Shown: positions 25,819 to 35,679, counted from the first letter of the stretch. The stretch is DNA of 64,000 nt from Methanomassiliicoccaceae archaeon UBA370 (GCA_002505345.1 DAUY01000016.1:1-64000), one strand, 5' to 3'. A program made the numbers and translations. The notes: generated from the letters alone by a model not told the origin.

Positions 25819-26394
25819 ATGGTTGAAAATACCCAAGAGTTCTGCACTCATTGCGGGGCCAAGCTTGAGACGGGCTCGGCATTCTGCCAGGAGTGCGGAA
25901 ACCCTGTAGAGGGGTCCGACTACCTGTACAGGTCCGGACCGGAATCGGCGAATTACGTCTACGGCGTTCAGGACGCCGATAAGGCGAAGGCCAAGAAAAG
26001 GCTGACCTGGATTTATTTCCTGCTCGTAGGTTATGTTATCGTAGGTTCGATCACGGCCATCGTGGGCATGAGCTTCGGAGCTCTCGTAGATATGATGCTG
26101 GAAGATCCCGATTTCGTCGCCTCGTTGGCGGAATACGGGTTGACGGCCGGAGACCTGTCCGCCATGGTGGGCCCCATGTTCATGCTCGGCTTGCTTTTCA
26201 TCGTTTCCGTGGTCCTCGTCGCGATCAGCTTCGTACTGTGCATCCTCAAAAGAAAACACATGTTCGCGCTGGTACTCTGCGCCGCGGGCTCGGTGGTCCC
26301 CGTATTCTCGGGTGCGGACGGAATACTGTTCATGGCCGTCGGTCTGTTGGTCACGTACTTCCTGTACACCGTCAAGCCGGCGTTCGAAGACTGA
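25819..26394 (+). CDS. zinc-ribbon membrane protein
   Basis: 191 aa. One four-cysteine ribbon (FCTHCGAK...FCQECGNP, residues about 8-30) is followed by a linker and four hydrophobic helices from residue 65. Similar in plan to the proteins at 9544 and 45232 but not close to them in sequence. Function unknown. A stem-loop with T-rich tail follows its stop. Confidence 0.7.
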   Translation: MVENTQEFCTHCGAKLETGSAFCQECGNPVEGSDYLYRSGPESANYVYGVQDADKAKAKKRLTWIYFLLVGYVIVGSITAIVGMSFGALVDMMLEDPDFVASLAEYGLTAGDLSAMVGPMFMLGLLFIVSVVLVAISFVLCILKRKHMFALVLCAAGSVVPVFSGADGILFMAVGLLVTYFLYTVKPAFED

Positions 26395-26407
26395 AACATC
26401 CCAAACC

Positions 26408-26440
26408 ATCTCCCGTACGTCGATGCGGGAGATATTTTCA
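26408..26440. terminator. hairpin with T-rich tail
   Basis: ATCTCCCG (26408-26415) pairs with CGGGAGAT (26426-26433), then ATTTTCATTTT. It lies between convergent genes (zinc-ribbon protein and pstB) and could end either transcript, best oriented for the plus strand. Confidence 0.55.
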
Positions 26441-26477
26441 TTTTACTGCTAAACGGGCCGGCCGCCGGACGGCCAGG

Positions 26478-27257
26478 TCAGCTGAACACTCCGTGGATGT
26501 AGTTCTTCGTCAGCTCGTTCTTGGGATCGTTGAAGATCTGCTCGGTCTCCCCGAACTCCGCCAGCTCGCCTAGGTACATGAACGCGGTGTAGTCCGCTAT
26601 GCGTTGGGCCTGCTGCATGTTATGTGTAACGATGACGACCGTGTACTCTTCGGCAAGCTGCACCGCCAGCTCCTCGATCTTCTTTGTCGCCAGCGGGTCC
26701 AGGGCGGAGGTCGGCTCGTCCATAAGGAGCACGTCCGGGTTGATTGACAGTGCGCGTGCGATGCACAGCCTCTGCTGCTGTCCCCCCGAAAGCTTCATGG
26801 CGTACGTGTTCAGACGGTCTTTCACCTCGTCCCACAGCGCGGCCTTCCTGAGGGATTCTTCGACGATCTTGTCCAACTTCTTCTGGTCTTTAATCCCGTG
26901 GATCTTAGGGCCGTATGTTATGTTGTCCCTTATGGTCATGGGGAATGGGTTGGGGCTCTGGAATATCATCCCGATCCGGGTCCTGACCTCAAGAACGTCC
27001 GCTTCGGGCCCGTATATGTTCTGCCCGTTGTATTCCACAAGGCCTTCGACCCTGCACCCGTCCACCAGGTCGTTCATCCTGTTGAAGGCCCTTATGAGCG
27101 TTGACTTGCCGCATCCCGACGGGCCAATCAACGCCGTGATCTTGTTCCTCCGGATGGGCATCGAGACATCGAATAACGCCTGGTTCTTCCCGTACCACAG
27201 GTTGAGGTTCTTGACGTTCATGGCCAAATCTGTATTTTCGTTCAAAGCGATCACCAT
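26478..27257 (-). CDS. pstB: phosphate ABC transporter ATPase
   Basis: 259 aa. Walker [11 protein letters not shown] near residue 43, the PstB signature [16 protein letters not shown] near 151, Walker [14 protein letters not shown] and H-loop [14 protein letters not shown]. It energises phosphate import with the PstCA membrane subunit. Its ATG overlaps the pstCA stop by seven bases (ATGGTGA), so synthesis is coupled. Confidence 0.95.
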   Translation of the reverse strand: MVIALNENTDLAMNVKNLNLWYGKNQALFDVSMPIRRNKITALIGPSGCGKSTLIRAFNRMNDLVDGCRVEGLVEYNGQNIYGPEADVLEVRTRIGMIFQSPNPFPMTIRDNITYGPKIHGIKDQKKLDKIVEESLRKAALWDEVKDRLNTYAMKLSGGQQQRLCIARALSINPDVLLMDEPTSALDPLATKKIEELAVQLAEEYTVVIVTHNMQQAQRIADYTAFMYLGELAEFGETEQIFNDPKNELTKNYIHGVFS

Positions 27258-29311
27258 TTCGTATTCTTAGAGTAATGATGCCTGACCAGCGATGCGACCA
27301 GGAACATCGACAGCACGATGCCCAAGAGGACGACGGCGGTACCGTACTGGTTGGCGGTGGAGCCCGTAACTTCGCTTGCCAGGAAATAGAGATGGTACGG
27401 CAGCGCCATTATCGGCTCGAAAAGCGAGAAAGACACCTGGGATTTGAACGCCACGGCGGCCGTGAACATGATCGGGGCGGTCTCTCCGGCCGCGCGCCCT
27501 AGGCTCAGGATGATGCCGGTGATCACTCCTCCGAGCGCGGCGGGGAGCACGACCTTGTAAATGGCCTGCCATTTGCTGGAGCCCATTGCCATAGATGCCT
27601 CTATAAGGCTCCTGGGCACCGCCGAGACCGCCTGCTCCGTGGTCTTGATGATGACCGGCAATATCATGAACGCCAGGGTGACGGAGCCCGCGATGACGGA
27701 GTATCCCCATCCGAGAGCCATCACCAGGGCGGACATTCCGAAAAGTCCGAAGACTATAGAGGGCGTTCCGTTGAGGGCGTCCACGGCGTTGCGGACCGTG
27801 CGCGTGAACTTGTTCTCGCGCGCATACTGCGAAAGGTATACGCCTGCGCCGACCCCCATAGGCAGGGCGATCGCGGCGGTTAAAGCGATGAGCTCCAGCG
27901 TGCCGGTTATCGCGGGCCAGATGCCTCCCTCGCGGCCGGAGTTGCTGGGCATTCCGAATATGAAATCGGTAGAAATGGCCGGAAGCCCTTTTACAAGGAT
28001 GTCCCCGATTATCACTGCAAGCAGGATCAGGACGAGGATCATCAGCACCTTGAGCGAAGTGTGGGCCGCCGTCTGTTTTTCCGTGGAGCTCACATACCTC
28101 AGGGCCCTGGTGACAAGAACGAAGCCTGCCGTCAGCGCTCCCGCCAAGAGCAACGCCATGTTGACGGAAACGAACAGCGAGAGCATCATCGATGACAGGG
28201 CGAACAGGAGGGCCGCTGACAATATCGTCCTGACCTTGGGTTTGACCCTGTGGATCTCACTGAGGGTCTTGTCGTCGATCCTGTCGAGGATCCTGCCCTT
28301 TATGTCGAGGGAATATTTCGAGGCCTTGACCATACCCAGCCTCCTCCTCGTCCTCCTGCCTATGGCGTTGGCGGTGAGATTGACTATGATCACGGAAACG
28401 AGGAGAAGAAGTGCCACCGCGAACAGCGATGAGTAGTGGATGCCGTTGTAGACCACCTCGGGCATCTCCAATGCGACCGTGGCCGTAAGAGTCCTTATGT
28501 TCGAGAATATATTGAACAGCGGCTCGGGGATTATAGGGGAGTTTCCGCTGACCATTATGACGGCCATGGTCTCGCCCATCGCCCTTCCGATGCCCAGTAT
28601 CACCGCGGCTATGACTCCGGAGGAAGCGGCCGGCAGGACGACCTTGGTCGTGGTCTCCCATCCGGTGGCCCCCATGGCGAGAGATGCGCGGCGGTATGAT
28701 ACGGGCACGGCGCGTATCGCGTCTTCGGACACCGAGATCACCGTCGGAAGAGCCATTATACCAAGCAGTATGGAGCCGGCGAGCCAGGATGTGGAATATT
28801 TCAGCTGGTCGGGGAAAAGACCCAAAAGGATCGGGCAAAGCACGATCATACCGAAGAAACCGTAAACGACACTGGGTATCCCCGCGAAAACCTCGCATAC
28901 GGGTTTGAGTATGTTCCTTACCCTCTCGGAAGCTATCTCCGAAAGGTAGATGGCGGATCCGACCCCCAGGGGTACCGCGAACATTATGGAGCCGGCGGTC
29001 ACAAGGACCGTGCCGGTGATGAGCGGGAGCGCCCCGTAGTATCCGTGGCTTGGCTGCCACCTGTCGCCGGTGACGAATTCCCAAACGCCCACTTCCCGGA
29101 ACGCAGGCAGGCTTAGTCCTGCTATATAGACGATTATGAAAAATACAATGACCACGGCCGACAGGGCCGTGGCCGTCAAAACAAGTTTGGGTATGGTGTC
29201 CGGGTTGAAACGGCGGGAGTTGATGCTCCTGCCCTTCACGTCCGGTGTTTCAAGCCCGGCGCCAGTCTTTCCGACCTCTTCGAACCCGAACGCCATATCA
29301 CTGGAAGCCAT
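27251..29311 (-). CDS. pstCA: fused phosphate permease PstC-PstA
   Basis: 686 aa from ATG 29311. Residues about 40-330 are PstC-like ([20 protein letters not shown] and [20 protein letters not shown]), residues about 440-686 are PstA-like ([20 protein letters not shown] and [20 protein letters not shown]). Each half keeps its own ABC coupling loop (GRAMGET, GRAAGET). Between them extra hydrophobic helices ([18 protein letters not shown] and on) bridge the halves. Normally two separate genes; here one chain would form the whole membrane pore with PstB. No internal stop or start suggests a true fusion. Confidence 0.92.
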   Translation of the reverse strand: MASSDMAFGFEEVGKTGAGLETPDVKGRSINSRRFNPDTIPKLVLTATALSAVVIVFFIIVYIAGLSLPAFREVGVWEFVTGDRWQPSHGYYGALPLITGTVLVTAGSIMFAVPLGVGSAIYLSEIASERVRNILKPVCEVFAGIPSVVYGFFGMIVLCPILLGLFPDQLKYSTSWLAGSILLGIMALPTVISVSEDAIRAVPVSYRRASLAMGATGWETTTKVVLPAASSGVIAAVILGIGRAMGETMAVIMVSGNSPIIPEPLFNIFSNIRTLTATVALEMPEVVYNGIHYSSLFAVALLLLVSVIIVNLTANAIGRRTRRRLGMVKASKYSLDIKGRILDRIDDKTLSEIHRVKPKVRTILSAALLFALSSMMLSLFVSVNMALLLAGALTAGFVLVTRALRYVSSTEKQTAAHTSLKVLMILVLILLAVIIGDILVKGLPAISTDFIFGMPSNSGREGGIWPAITGTLELIALTAAIALPMGVGAGVYLSQYARENKFTRTVRNAVDALNGTPSIVFGLFGMSALVMALGWGYSVIAGSVTLAFMILPVIIKTTEQAVSAVPRSLIEASMAMGSSKWQAIYKVVLPAALGGVITGIILSLGRAAGETAPIMFTAAVAFKSQVSFSLFEPIMALPYHLYFLASEVTGSTANQYGTAVVLLGIVLSMFLVASLVRHHYSKNTKW

Positions 29312-29424
29312 TGTAAGACCTCTTTGCCGATGCAACTGCGGAGAGCCCACAAACGCGAGTTATTTCCGTTGACGGTTTTTTGCTTGCTTTTTGTTCCTTC
29401 TCAGCTGCATCCATAGATATCATC

Positions 29425-30303
29425 TCACAGATCGGACATGCTTCCGAGGTTCACGTATCCGATCGACCCGCCGATGCTCTTGCAAAGCCCGAGCATCGCT
29501 CCCGTAGAGTTGGTGGCAGAGTATCCCACCATGTTCTCGCCGAAATCGGCGACGGATATCCCCAGGGAAGCGGCCATCATGGCATCGAAGGTCTCCCTGG
29601 TTCCGGACCCGTCCTCCCTGATTATGGGTGCGATCTCGAGGTCGTTGCCTCCTACCTCGCTCCAGTTCGTTATGTCGCCGTTGAATATCCTCGCGATCTG
29701 GTCGATCGTCAGGTCATCGACTCCGGCGGCCGCGTCGACAGCCAGGACAACTCCGTCCTTGGCTATTGTGGTCGCCGTAAGCGCCGATTCGGAGGACTTG
29801 AGGTCCCTGGACAACATCCCGATGTCAGCGGTGCCGTTCATGACAGCCGTTGCGCCGGCCCCAGATCCTCCGCCGGTGACGTTGATCGTCACATCGGGGT
29901 ACTTTGCCTCATAGGCCTCCACGAACTTGACCATCATCGGCTGTATCGTGGTGGAGCCTGCCACATTGAGCTCTCCGCTCTGAGATGTGGTCGTGTAGTC
30001 CTGTGCCGTAAGTGCGACGAAACCCTCGTCAGCGACTATGGCCTGACCCTCCGCGCTCAGAATCCAGTTCATGAAGTCAAGGGCGAGACCGGTCGGGGCC
30101 CCGTCCGTCGCGAGTATGAGATTCCTCTGGATCCCATACGTGTCGTTCAAAACATTCTCCGAAGACGGCTCTACGCCGTCTACTTTGATCGCTATACACT
30201 CTATACCGGAGTCGCCGTTTCCGTCAGACCCCCATGCGAAGTAACCGGCGCCTGCGCCGATCCCTGCTCCGACGACCAAACAGATCGCCATCAACGTTAC
30301 CAT
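29425..30303 (-). CDS. pstS: phosphate-binding protein PstS, circularly permuted
   Basis: 292 aa from ATG 30303 (GGAAGG SD; the frame extends to TTG 30315). One N-terminal membrane anchor, no lipobox. Residues about 35-100 (AIKVDGVEPSSENVLNDTYG, then GLALDFMNWILSAEGQAIV and DEGFVAL) are what normally ends a PstS. Next comes what normally begins it (ELNVAGSTTIQPMMVKFVEA, GGGSGAGATAV, ADIGMLSRDLK), then DITNWSEVGG, REDGSGTRETF, and the chain stops at GSIGYVNLGSMSDL, where a normal PstS continues into the KVDGVEP segment. All phosphate-site loops (GSTT, GSGTR) are kept. It should feed phosphate to PstCA. Confidence 0.9.
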   Translation of the reverse strand: MVTLMAICLVVGAGIGAGAGYFAWGSDGNGDSGIECIAIKVDGVEPSSENVLNDTYGIQRNLILATDGAPTGLALDFMNWILSAEGQAIVADEGFVALTAQDYTTTSQSGELNVAGSTTIQPMMVKFVEAYEAKYPDVTINVTGGGSGAGATAVMNGTADIGMLSRDLKSSESALTATTIAKDGVVLAVDAAAGVDDLTIDQIARIFNGDITNWSEVGGNDLEIAPIIREDGSGTRETFDAMMAASLGISVADFGENMVGYSATNSTGAMLGLCKSIGGSIGYVNLGSMSDL

Positions 30304-30640
30304 TTTGCCTTCCAAGGTTTTAACCTCATATCATAGGAATGTTGGAAGGCATATATACCTCATCGAATTATTATATGATGTACTATATATCAATATATTC
30401 GTATGGTATGATATATACTTACTATAGTGCTGTATTCCGGCGGGTGGTCTGGCGTCCTCAGCAGTTTCACATCTCTATCGTAAATGCGAACAAGATTGAG
30501 AATATATGTTAATCCTATAAAAGCTGTGTACACACTCCTTAAAGGAAGACGGTCTGAATTTATTTTTATCTATATATCAACTTAACAATTTACATACTGA
30601 TATAGATAAGCTTAAATCCGAACTTATCTTTAGAGATATC
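30304..30640. promoter_or_regulatory. divergent pst/phoU promoter region
   Basis: 337 bases without a gene, very AT-rich. For pstS a TATATA at 30351-30357 sits about 26 bases ahead of the expected start of transcription. A perfect inverted repeat, TGCCTTCCAA (30306-30315) and TTGGAAGGCA (30342-30351), brackets that promoter. Toward the regulator gene, TATATATCAACTTAAC and further AT-rich boxes lie before 30641. I see no third gene or RNA. Confidence 0.6.
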
Positions 30641-31642
30641 GTGGATGTAAGAAGAATACAGATCACCGGCGGATCATCATTTATGGTCACGCTTCCAAAA
30701 GATTGGGCAGATTCGGTAGGACTGAAAAAGAACGATTCGGTAAGCCTCCAAGGCCAACCGGACGGCAGCATCGTCATATATCCTCAGGGAGCCCGCAAGA
30801 CGGCCGAACGGACGATAAAGACGATCGACGTGGACACCGTGAGCGATAGGGAATACCTCTACAGGCTGCTCGTCGGTTCCTACATAGCAGGCCACAGCGC
30901 GATAGAGCTGAGGTCCTCGGGTCAGATATCCAGCATGGTCGCCGGAGTGGCATCTTCCTTCACGCAGACCGCGATAGGCCTGGAGATAATGGACGAGAGC
31001 GACAACAGGATACTCATAAAGGACCTGATGGACCAGACCGAGATGCGCCCCGCCAAGTCGATAGAGCGCCTGAGGGTGCTGATCAAGAACCTTTTGACCG
31101 ATGTGCTGGATGATGCCGAGGCCAAGAGGAAGAACATTTTCGAAGGGCTCAACGACAAGGACAGGGAGATAGACCGCATAGATTGGCTCATCTCCCGTCA
31201 GGTCAACATATATCAGAAAGAGTACTCCCTCGCCCGCAAAATAGGGTCCAATCTTTGCGAGATAACCAGAAGCAACACTGCCAGCAGGGCACTTGAACGT
31301 ATCGGCGATCATACTCTGCTCGTCGCTAAGAACCTCGATATCCTCATTGCCGAACCGGGCACGTCGGAGGTCATGAAAGAGATCGTCTCCATCGGAAGGG
31401 AAGTGTGCGAGCAGATATCCATGTCGGTCACCAACTGGCTGAACAAAGACATGGTAATGGCCAACAGGTGCATCGAAGAGAGCACGCTCCTGGTCAAGCG
31501 CACCGAGGTGCTGTCGAGGATGGCCGCAAACCTGGATCAGAACGGCGGTATGGCCTCGAGCACGATCGCCGGAAGCCTCAGGCGCATGGCCGAGTACGCG
31601 ATGGACCTGTCCGAGCTGGCGATAAATTCGGCCATGGACTGA
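30641..31642 (+). CDS. AbrB-like plus PhoU-domain phosphate regulator
   Basis: 333 aa, GTG start. Residues 1-50 (RRIQITGGSSFMVTLPKDWA, then SVGLKKNDSVSL) are an AbrB/SpoVT swapped-hairpin DNA-binding domain. The rest is alpha-helical with two PhoU-like repeats; SRALERIGDHTLLVAKNLDI near residue 222 holds the PhoU metal motif (ExxxD-like). Archaeal proteins of this build control phosphate transporters. Divergence from pstS with a dyad in the shared promoter supports that here. Confidence 0.88.
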   Translation: MDVRRIQITGGSSFMVTLPKDWADSVGLKKNDSVSLQGQPDGSIVIYPQGARKTAERTIKTIDVDTVSDREYLYRLLVGSYIAGHSAIELRSSGQISSMVAGVASSFTQTAIGLEIMDESDNRILIKDLMDQTEMRPAKSIERLRVLIKNLLTDVLDDAEAKRKNIFEGLNDKDREIDRIDWLISRQVNIYQKEYSLARKIGSNLCEITRSNTASRALERIGDHTLLVAKNLDILIAEPGTSEVMKEIVSIGREVCEQISMSVTNWLNKDMVMANRCIEESTLLVKRTEVLSRMAANLDQNGGMASSTIAGSLRRMAEYAMDLSELAINSAMD

Positions 31643-31679
31643 CCGTCGGTTATTAAATCTCCCGGGCGTATTGAAGAAC

Positions 31680-32222
31680 ATGAAGACCGCGGTCGCGATA
31701 ACCGGAGCATCGGGCAGCATATACGGGATCCGTCTGCTTCAGAGGCTTCCCGGCGAGAAGATGCTGATTGTATCCAAGACTGCAAAGGAGATAATCCCCT
31801 CTGAAACGGGCATGCCCATGGAGGAGGTCTACGGTCTGGCGGACGAGGTGTACGAAGATGATGACCTTTTCGCCCCGCCTTCTTCCGGAAGCTTCAGATA
31901 CGACTGTCTTTTCGTCGCACCCTGCAGCGAATCTTCGGTGGGAAAGTTCGCCAGCGGCATAGCGGACACCCTGATATCCAGGGCCGTCAGCGTCCGCATC
32001 AAGGAACGGGGCAGGCTTGTTCTGGTTATACGGGAGACGCCCAAGAGCCAGATCATGTTGGAGAACGAGCTGAAGCTCGCACGCTGCGGAGCCGTAGTGC
32101 TGGATGCGAATCCCGGTTTCTACTCCGTCCCGAAGACCGTGGACGACATCGTCGACTTCGTGGTCGGAAAGGCCATGGACTCCGCCGGTATCGACAACGA
32201 TATGTTCCTAAGATGGAAATGA
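31680..32222 (+). CDS. ubiX: UbiX/Pad1 flavin prenyltransferase
   Basis: 180 aa from ATG 31680; TTG 31671 also in frame. VAITGASGSIYGIRLLQRL is the flavoprotein loop with conserved GASG, then VAPCSESSVGKFASGIADTL and VIRETPKSQIMLENELKL complete the family. It prenylates FMN to make the cofactor of UbiD decarboxylases, some of which serve aromatic acid metabolism. The stop abuts that of leuS with no gap (TGATCA). Confidence 0.92.
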   Translation: MKTAVAITGASGSIYGIRLLQRLPGEKMLIVSKTAKEIIPSETGMPMEEVYGLADEVYEDDDLFAPPSSGSFRYDCLFVAPCSESSVGKFASGIADTLISRAVSVRIKERGRLVLVIRETPKSQIMLENELKLARCGAVVLDANPGFYSVPKTVDDIVDFVVGKAMDSAGIDNDMFLRWK

Positions 32223-35093
32223 TCATTCCAGATATATCGCCGGTCTTCCGGGGACCGCCGCAGACGACTTGCCCTTGGGATCGTACCTTGCGGTGTCGTC
32301 GGCGCTGAGCACCTTGACCGGCAGCCCGATCTCCTCGCTCATGAACTTCGACGCCTCCGACAATACGGAATACTCGTCCGAGTCCGAATAAAGCCTCAGC
32401 TTTGCAGGGGACTCCCTGACCATCTCGGATGCTACCTTTTTGGCGAGCTCGGATGCGGCCTTCCCGTTGTTCCTTATCTCGGGGTCGGCCATGGACTCCT
32501 TCGTGAGGCCGGGGATGGTAAGTCCGTTCCCGGACTCCGCCATGTCGGCGGCCAGAGAATATATCTTCCTCTTCCAGGCGGACGCGGTGTAGATGTATAC
32601 GCTTGTCGCATCGATAGATGCGACCTTCCTTATCTGGGCCACGTCGGAGATCGTGGAACGGATGAGGTCCTCTCCGTACTCGGCCGACGAGTCGGGCCCT
32701 CCCGATTCCGGATACGAGGAACTGGATACGAACCCTTCGAACCCGGCCATCTCCCAGAGCTCTTCCGCCATGTGGGGGGTTATTGGCATCATGCTCTGTA
32801 TCCATACCTTAAGGGCATCGTTGATGGTCGCCTCGTCCGAACCGCCGCGCCTGACGTACCACTTGAGGTCGTTGAACATCTCGTAGTACGCCGTGGTCGC
32901 CAACTGCCTCAGGTCGTACTTTTCCATCGAGCTGCGGATGTTGGCGATGTGGACCTGGAACCTCGAGTGGAGCCATCTGTCGATGTCCGACACATCGCCG
33001 AAGACCTGCATCAGGTCCTCCGCGAAGGAATATATGCGGTCCAGCCTCTGCTTGTAGGAGACGACGATCTCCTCGTTCCACTCGACGTCGACGAACATCG
33101 ATGCCACATGCGAATAGTATAAGCGCATCGCGTCCACGCCGAAGGCCTCCACCGCCCCGGGGATCGGCTGGGCGCCACCCTTGGACTTGGAGATCTTGGA
33201 CTTCTTGCCTGTGATGTACCAGTTGACGATCATCCCCTTGGGCTGCATGTCCTCCGGGAGTATCGCCATATGGTTGAACAGGAAGACGGGGAAGTGCACG
33301 GTCATGTGCTCCTTGCCGCCGAGGTTGACATCGAGGGGATACCAGTATTTCACGTCCTCGCGTATGATCCTGAGAAGCGACACGCCGACCTTCGAATCTT
33401 CGGCGACCTCCTCCTCGTTGCCCTTTCCGAGCATCACGTAATCGAAGAACTTCTCGGTCATGTTCTCCGGCTTTATGTTCCCGCTGTTGGCGTACACCGA
33501 TATTATGTAGTACGCGGGGTACAGCGTAGAGTCGGATATGGCCTCGATTATCCATTTTTCATCGAATGGGAACTTGGTTCCGAGCCAGTTGCCCTGTCTG
33601 ACGCAGGCGCGCTCCCTGAACCAGTCCAATACCCCATGTATGTTGGCATAGTACTCCGGAGGATAGATCTCCATGTCCCTGCAGTGCGCGGATGTCTTCT
33701 CGGTGAGTTCTTTGTTCCCGTAATCGATGAACCATTGGTCGTCCACCCTCTTGATGTGAACGGTCTCGCCGCACCTGCAGACCACTTCTTCGGAAAGGTC
33801 GTGGAACAGTTCGGCCTCTCCGGAGTCGATCATCGCCTGCTTGATCTTCTCTTTGGCCTCGTCGACCCGCATTCCGGAATAAGGCCCGCATGTCTCCCTC
33901 ATGCGGCCGGCATGGAAGCCGTCCTTGTAGACCTGTTTCTTGGCCTCGTCGAGCCTGGGGTCGTCGGGAGACGTTATGCCGAGGGCCTCCACGGCGTCCC
34001 TGGCGGGAAGGTCCCCGTATCCCTCGATCCTGATTATCGAGATCGGATTGATCGATGCGACGGTCTTCTCGTCGATCCCGTATTTGGCGTATTCGCCGAC
34101 GTTGTCCTTGATGTACTTAAGATTGATCCAGTCGTCCGGAGAGTCGGAAGGCACGGATGTGACCATTCCCGTTCCGACCTCGGGGTCGCAGAATGTGGCC
34201 GGCAGAATGGGGATGATGCGGCCCACCATGGGCGCCTTGCATGTCCATCCGACCAGGTCGCGGCCCCTGACGGTGCCGAAGAACTGGATGTCGTCGAACT
34301 GCATCGCCAGCTTGTCGGAGGCAGGCTTGGAGACCACCCAGAGCTCTCCCTTGTGCATGACCTTGTAGTATTCCGTATCGGGGTTGACCCAGAAACATAC
34401 CTGGCCGTAGACGGTCTCGGGCCTCAGGGTGGCGGCCACGAGTTTCATCTCCCCGAACTCGAACTTGAGCAGGGTGTATTCCTGCGTCTCCGCGTTTCCT
34501 CCCTTGGATATGTCCGTCTCGGATGCGTCAATCGCGACCGGGCCGCACTGGGGGCAGAAGGGGGCGTAGTAGGGCTTCTGTATCAGCAGTCCCGCCTCCA
34601 TGAGCTTTCTGAACTGCCATCTTATGAATTTTCCGTAATCCGGGTACAGGGTGCACGTGAACCTGCGCCAATCGGACAGGAACCCGAACCTTTTCCAATA
34701 GTCGTTGACGTAGACTTTATTGAAGAACTCGACTACCGACATGGGGTCCGTGAGATTCCTCAGCTGCTCGTCCGTGCAGCCGTTGTCCTTCATGTACTTT
34801 ACGATGTCAGGATCCTTGCGTTTGATCCTGGAGGCGAGGCTGATGGCGCCGTTGCCCGTGGCGTGCGTTCCGACCGGAAACATCACGTTGTAGCCGAGAA
34901 GCCTCTTGTACCTGCCGATGGCGTCGGCATACGTGTAGCCTCTGAGATGTCCGACATGAAGATAGCCTGTCACCCCGGGATATGCGAATATTATCATGAA
35001 CTTGGGCCTCTCGTCGCGAGAGGCCATGTTTATCCCGGCCGCCGACCACTTGGCCTGCCATTTCTTTTCCACATCAGTATAGTCGCGCGCCAT
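32223..35093 (-). CDS. leuS: leucyl-tRNA synthetase, archaeal type
   Basis: 956 aa from ATG 35093 (MARDYTDVEKKWQAKW). HVGH in TGYLHVGHLRGYTYAD near residue 45 is the HIGH motif and KISKSKGG near 640 is KMSKS. The CP1 editing domain (RPETVYGQVCFWVNP near 215-230) is present. C-terminal part carries the archaeal extension. Charges tRNA-Leu; a tRNA-Leu gene lies at 39066. TATA-like GATTATATAG lies just upstream. Confidence 0.96.
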   Translation of the reverse strand: MARDYTDVEKKWQAKWSAAGINMASRDERPKFMIIFAYPGVTGYLHVGHLRGYTYADAIGRYKRLLGYNVMFPVGTHATGNGAISLASRIKRKDPDIVKYMKDNGCTDEQLRNLTDPMSVVEFFNKVYVNDYWKRFGFLSDWRRFTCTLYPDYGKFIRWQFRKLMEAGLLIQKPYYAPFCPQCGPVAIDASETDISKGGNAETQEYTLLKFEFGEMKLVAATLRPETVYGQVCFWVNPDTEYYKVMHKGELWVVSKPASDKLAMQFDDIQFFGTVRGRDLVGWTCKAPMVGRIIPILPATFCDPEVGTGMVTSVPSDSPDDWINLKYIKDNVGEYAKYGIDEKTVASINPISIIRIEGYGDLPARDAVEALGITSPDDPRLDEAKKQVYKDGFHAGRMRETCGPYSGMRVDEAKEKIKQAMIDSGEAELFHDLSEEVVCRCGETVHIKRVDDQWFIDYGNKELTEKTSAHCRDMEIYPPEYYANIHGVLDWFRERACVRQGNWLGTKFPFDEKWIIEAISDSTLYPAYYIISVYANSGNIKPENMTEKFFDYVMLGKGNEEEVAEDSKVGVSLLRIIREDVKYWYPLDVNLGGKEHMTVHFPVFLFNHMAILPEDMQPKGMIVNWYITGKKSKISKSKGGAQPIPGAVEAFGVDAMRLYYSHVASMFVDVEWNEEIVVSYKQRLDRIYSFAEDLMQVFGDVSDIDRWLHSRFQVHIANIRSSMEKYDLRQLATTAYYEMFNDLKWYVRRGGSDEATINDALKVWIQSMMPITPHMAEELWEMAGFEGFVSSSSYPESGGPDSSAEYGEDLIRSTISDVAQIRKVASIDATSVYIYTASAWKRKIYSLAADMAESGNGLTIPGLTKESMADPEIRNNGKAASELAKKVASEMVRESPAKLRLYSDSDEYSVLSEASKFMSEEIGLPVKVLSADDTARYDPKGKSSAAVPGRPAIYLE

Positions 35094-35207
35094 AATCACT
35101 ACCCGACACTGGCGAGAAGAAGTACACACGGATTATATAGTATTCTGTCGATGGCGCAGCAACACGGCATCCGCAAGAAATGAAGCGTTTTTCAAACGAG
35201 ATTGCTT

Positions 35208-35246
35208 TGTCGGACAAAGTATGACAATGTCCGACAGTTTTATATA
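35208..35246 (+). promoter_or_regulatory. twin palindromic operators and TATA box of the RHH-FtsZ-like operon
   Basis: TGTCGGACA (35208-35216) and TGTCCGACA (35228-35236) are each near-palindromic, inverted to each other, and start exactly 20 bases apart (two helical turns). The second touches TTTTATATA (35238-35246). RHH proteins bind such short TGTC/GACA-type dyads; the gene downstream encodes one, so autoregulation is likely. Confidence 0.65.
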
Positions 35247-35316
35247 TCCTGTCTTACATGTAATTACAGAGCCGAAAGGGATGGGACTCTACAAGCTCTG
35301 TGGCGAGGTGAAAAGG

Positions 35317-35679
35317 ATGTCTGACGACGCAAAGGTCACGCTCAGGATGGGACCCGAAGAACTCCAGTTGATGGACGACTACGTGGCTGAGCACCCGGAG
35401 GTCGGAACCAGGTCCAATTTCATACGCGCCGCCGTCCGGGCGTTCGTTGTCGGAGATGCACCCGACATCGACGGACGCACGGAGGAAAGCGGGATCTTCG
35501 TCCGCTTTTCCGAGGTACAGCTGAACGCCTTGTCCTTGCTGAAGGAAGAGGGGATATGCCTCAGCGAGGAGGAGTTCGTCAGAACATGCGTCCTGAAGAA
35601 GCTCGTCACGGAGGAGACCGAAAAGGAATCCGCCGTGAACGCCTTCAGGACCGCACAGCTCACCTCGAAGATGAAGTGA
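35317..35679 (+). CDS. tandem ribbon-helix-helix (CopG-like) regulator
   Basis: 120 aa from ATG 35317, preceded by GGTGAAAAGG as SD; longer upstream frame covers the promoter. Residues 4-45 (AKVTLRMGPEELQLMDDYVA, then GTRSNFIRAAVRAFV) are an RHH domain. Residues 60-105 (SGIFVRFSEVQLNALSLLKE, then SEEEFVRTCVLKKLV) look like a second, more diverged one. It is probably a DNA-binding regulator working on the twin palindromes upstream. The FtsZ-like gene follows 88 bases later, a linkage that suggests control of cell-division or cytoskeletal genes. Confidence 0.75.
   Translation: MSDDAKVTLRMGPEELQLMDDYVAEHPEVGTRSNFIRAAVRAFVVGDAPDIDGRTEESGIFVRFSEVQLNALSLLKEEGICLSEEEFVRTCVLKKLVTEETEKESAVNAFRTAQLTSKMK

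Noticed and set aside
30303..30315. TTG 30315 as pstS start
   Set aside because: ATG 30303 follows a good GGAAGG ribosome site; the TTG lies inside that site.
33270..35183. 637-aa plus-strand frame
   Set aside because: Antisense to leuS; shadow.
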